Below are positions 63,101-64,000 of a stretch of DNA of 64,000 nucleotides, piece after piece (positions within the stretch are counted from its first letter, which is position 1; each line of letters opens with the position of its first letter). The DNA is from Caldithrix sp. (GTDB lineage Bacteria > Zhuqueibacterota > Zhuqueibacteria > Thermofontimicrobiales > Sulfurfontimicrobiaceae): positions 21,511 through 85,510 of the forward strand of contig DYKB01000016.1 of NCBI GenBank assembly GCA_020722815.1, written 5' to 3'. Both the position numbers and the translations under genes were made by a program. The notes beneath the pieces were generated by a model that ran no database searches, was not told the DNA's origin, and saw only the letters and a list, made by a program, of their open reading frames with translations.

Positions 63101-64000
63101 CCATAACCTGAAAGCTGAAAAGCGGCCCAGTCGAGATTTTTGGGGTCATCCTGAATCAGTTGATTAATTGCCAGCTTGTATGCCTCGCCGGGCTTGTTCG
63201 TCGTCAAATATTGATAGAAATATTGATAAAATTTGGTACGAACATCGGGTGATACTGGCCAGAGGTTGCTTAAAATTGTAGAAGTTCCGGCATAGAATAA
63301 ACTTTGCTGATTGAACAAAATCGGCAAAACTGAAGAAATCGAGCCAATATATTGCGAACTATCATGTTCAAGAACGACTAACTGGCATTTTAAGCGCCAG
63401 CCAAAAATATCCAGCGTGTTAAACTGAAAATTTTGACTATTTTCAGTATTTAATTTAAACTGACTGAGTCCCGGATCGATACTATTCCAATGGGCATTCG
63501 ATTTAATATGAATGATATTGGCGGGCGTTAATTGATTATATAAAACTTCCCGATTCGTTGATGGTTTAAATTGGACAGGAACATAGCTGGTATTTCTCAA
63601 ATTTGCAAGAAAATTTTCAGTTTTTAAATCATGCATAAACAAAAGATGTGAACCGGAAAGTTTGCGTTTTTCGGTGCTATAATAGTAATTTGAAAGCGAA
63701 GGGACGGTAATAACGGTTTGCTGAATATTTTGATTGTTTTGGAAATAGACACAGAGGTTGAATGGTACTAAAATTAAACAATCATCCGGAATAAAAATAA
63801 TTTCTTCTTTTTCTTTAAGCTGTTCCCAGATCGGCTGCAAGATCAGATTATTGATATTTTGAATCTGAATGATTTGGGCATCTTCATTCGCGCGACCTGC
63901 ATAAAACTGATTTGTCAACTGTCGTAAATCATCCCGCTTGATAGTATATTTTTGAAAGGTTAGACTGTCATGGGTTACCACCCAGATAAAAAGTGAGTCA
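60184..64000 (-). CDS. CHAT-TPR-CHAT protein, 5' end beyond the window
   Basis: At least 1271 residues are visible; the frame stays open to base 64000, so the true start lies outside. Reading from the N-terminal side, the first ~240 residues form a CHAT (caspase-like) domain whose catalytic His position is Asn (I-H-I-K-S-N-A) and Cys position is Asp (L-V-V-L-E-H-D-S-S-Q), so it is inactive. A long array of TPR repeats follows to about residue 830, then a coiled segment. The last ~300 residues are a second CHAT domain with His in S-C-H-G (codon 60589-60591) and Cys in S-A-C-E-T-G (codon 60454-60456), both intact. CHAT proteases cut partner proteins after TPR-mediated recognition. A four-PPC lipoprotein gene follows 87 bp downstream. 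Confidence 0.92.
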   Translation of the reverse strand, partial: DSLFIWVVTHDSLTFQKYTIKRDDLRQLTNQFYAGRANEDAQIIQIQNINNLILQPIWEQLKEKEEIIFIPDDCLILVPFNLCVYFQNNQNIQQTVITVPSLSNYYYSTEKRKLSGSHLLFMHDLKTENFLANLRNTSYVPVQFKPSTNREVLYNQLTPANIIHIKSNAHWNSIDPGLSQFKLNTENSQNFQFNTLDIFGWRLKCQLVVLEHDSSQYIGSISSVLPILFNQQSLFYAGTSTILSNLWPVSPDVRTKFYQYFYQYLTTNKPGEAYKLAINQLIQDDPKNLDWAAFQLSGYGGMSPSEEREYATFAFERRVQLANLTAFNEKNWSDAINYYEDAIQMAIARDDTTSLLNLYSLIIDVANAGGIYSKAIEYTNRQLEYAQSIQDTAAIQDIYYSLMVFHTEDKQYAKAIEYQQKYVSLATEKVQLAHSNYYLGQLYERSAEYKRAIDAYSTAIAQFEEMDDPLKAGLVLLSLGRVYLLNIQNYPAALASQLKALKIFQDEGDDENTLSAMQNIGLCYENMSNYPEAKKYQERSLDLARQIDDSLKTGISLYNLANINWKTGEYQNSLNLIKEAITIFRQISNRQLVSLALSTQGLVLMSLGQLKEALLAEEKARDLAQEINIPRDLAATYQNLGLIFKQLKNWDQALDNFRQALRLDSTYSNRQGLTAGHRNLAMIYIDQRKFEPARKNLDISINYALEIKDKKNETQCYYEYARLYTVTNQPDSALIYTEKTIQQAEYYLFPELTWRAHRLESQIWRKQGKLEKSIVALQKAVAIIENMRSRIKIEDYKSGFIDDKQEVYHDLIRVLAENSQPLEAFNVSEQARSRNFADLLANRKFDFTRGIGSDLATQRDSLILTINSLQGEIASLRAKREELTVPERTRLSQLEHDLGVQKEAFQTLSIRLQENDPEMADLINAFPKQASEIMPLLGDSVGLVEYYLTPENIFIWLLSSQKITLKIEEFTMDSLGQLTFSLRKHLTERLEIDKISKELYRHLLKPVEENLHNFKHIIIVPYGLLHYLPFAALMDSKSQYLIDKHTFSLAPSATVLAYCLEKGEPYRDKTSWQPSILALGNPDLGNPNLSLTFSEHEIRSLIRTYPDRVQAFLNQDASESIFRAYKDDANIFLFSCHGEFDEKNPLFSTLLLTPDQQNNGRLEAHEIFGIELNSYLVVMSACETGLGTITGGDEVIGLSRSFIFAGTTSLMSSLWKVDDLATAVLIKRFFRYLKEGNSRSEALRKAQMLVRQELFSHPAYWAAFNITGDFR

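Overview
The window looks like chromosome of a Gram-negative bacterium from the FCB superphylum. The best guess is a Calditrichota/KSB1/Marinimicrobia-like lineage, not a typical Bacteroidota. Signs for this are two secreted proteins ending in type IX-style FlgD-like sorting domains (6573-8060 and 41059-43377), two PorV/UPF0164-type outer-membrane proteins side by side (9793-11799), several lipoproteins, and AT-rich DNA. Many genes still carry clear Shine-Dalgarno sites, which is unlike Bacteroidota. Taxonomy is inference; no rRNA, tRNA, CRISPR array or transposase gene was seen.

Layout. 1-621 is a 50-bp tandem repeat that runs directly into cydAB (cytochrome bd oxidase, 668-3115). 3116-4407 is a noncoding stretch packed with palindromes and two copies of a MITE-like element. 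4408-12661 carries a coiled-coil protein, an anchor-type lipoprotein plus a secreted beta-propeller, rsgA, two PorV-like proteins and an AlkZ-like protein. 12658-14589 (minus) is a three-PAS HD-GYP phosphodiesterase. 15146-22394 is an aromatic amino-acid operon: promoter, attenuator-like leader, chorismate mutase, DAHP synthase, tyrA, aroA, aroE, aroK, aroB, aroQ; aroC and prephenate dehydratase are not in the window. 22417-24216 (minus) is a FakA/FakB-like fusion. 24517-26679 holds small membrane/helical proteins and a DUF1028 protein. 26892-31711 is sbcDC. On the minus strand follow dut, an XPB helicase with its overlapping partner, and ispG (31942-37717). After a ~1 kb gap with a candidate small RNA come a catalytically dead M1-peptidase-like protein, a secreted double phospholipase-D protein, kbl, an unknown helical protein and a divergent PRPP synthetase (38761-46556).

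The last part is mostly minus strand. It has an ECF sigma factor, an anti-sigma factor with HEAT repeats and two beta-solenoid DUF4097 proteins (50736 down to 46736), an outer-membrane protein, a DacB-type carboxypeptidase, a plus-strand SPATA20/YyaL-type protein, a thioesterase and a methyltransferase. It ends with a lipoprotein of four PPC domains next to a very large CHAT-TPR-CHAT protein that runs off the window end.

The most unusual items are the dual-CHAT protein with one dead and one intact active site, the sigma/anti-sigma/beta-solenoid operon, the XPB two-gene module, the fatty-acid-kinase fusion, the dead M1 peptidase, the aro leader attenuator with an 11-G tract in aroB, the cydAB-proximal tandem array, and an inverted repeat pair flanking a 3.8-kb block of surface-protein genes. 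Many starts were moved downstream of the longest open frame because a good ribosome binding site sits there; each case is stated.
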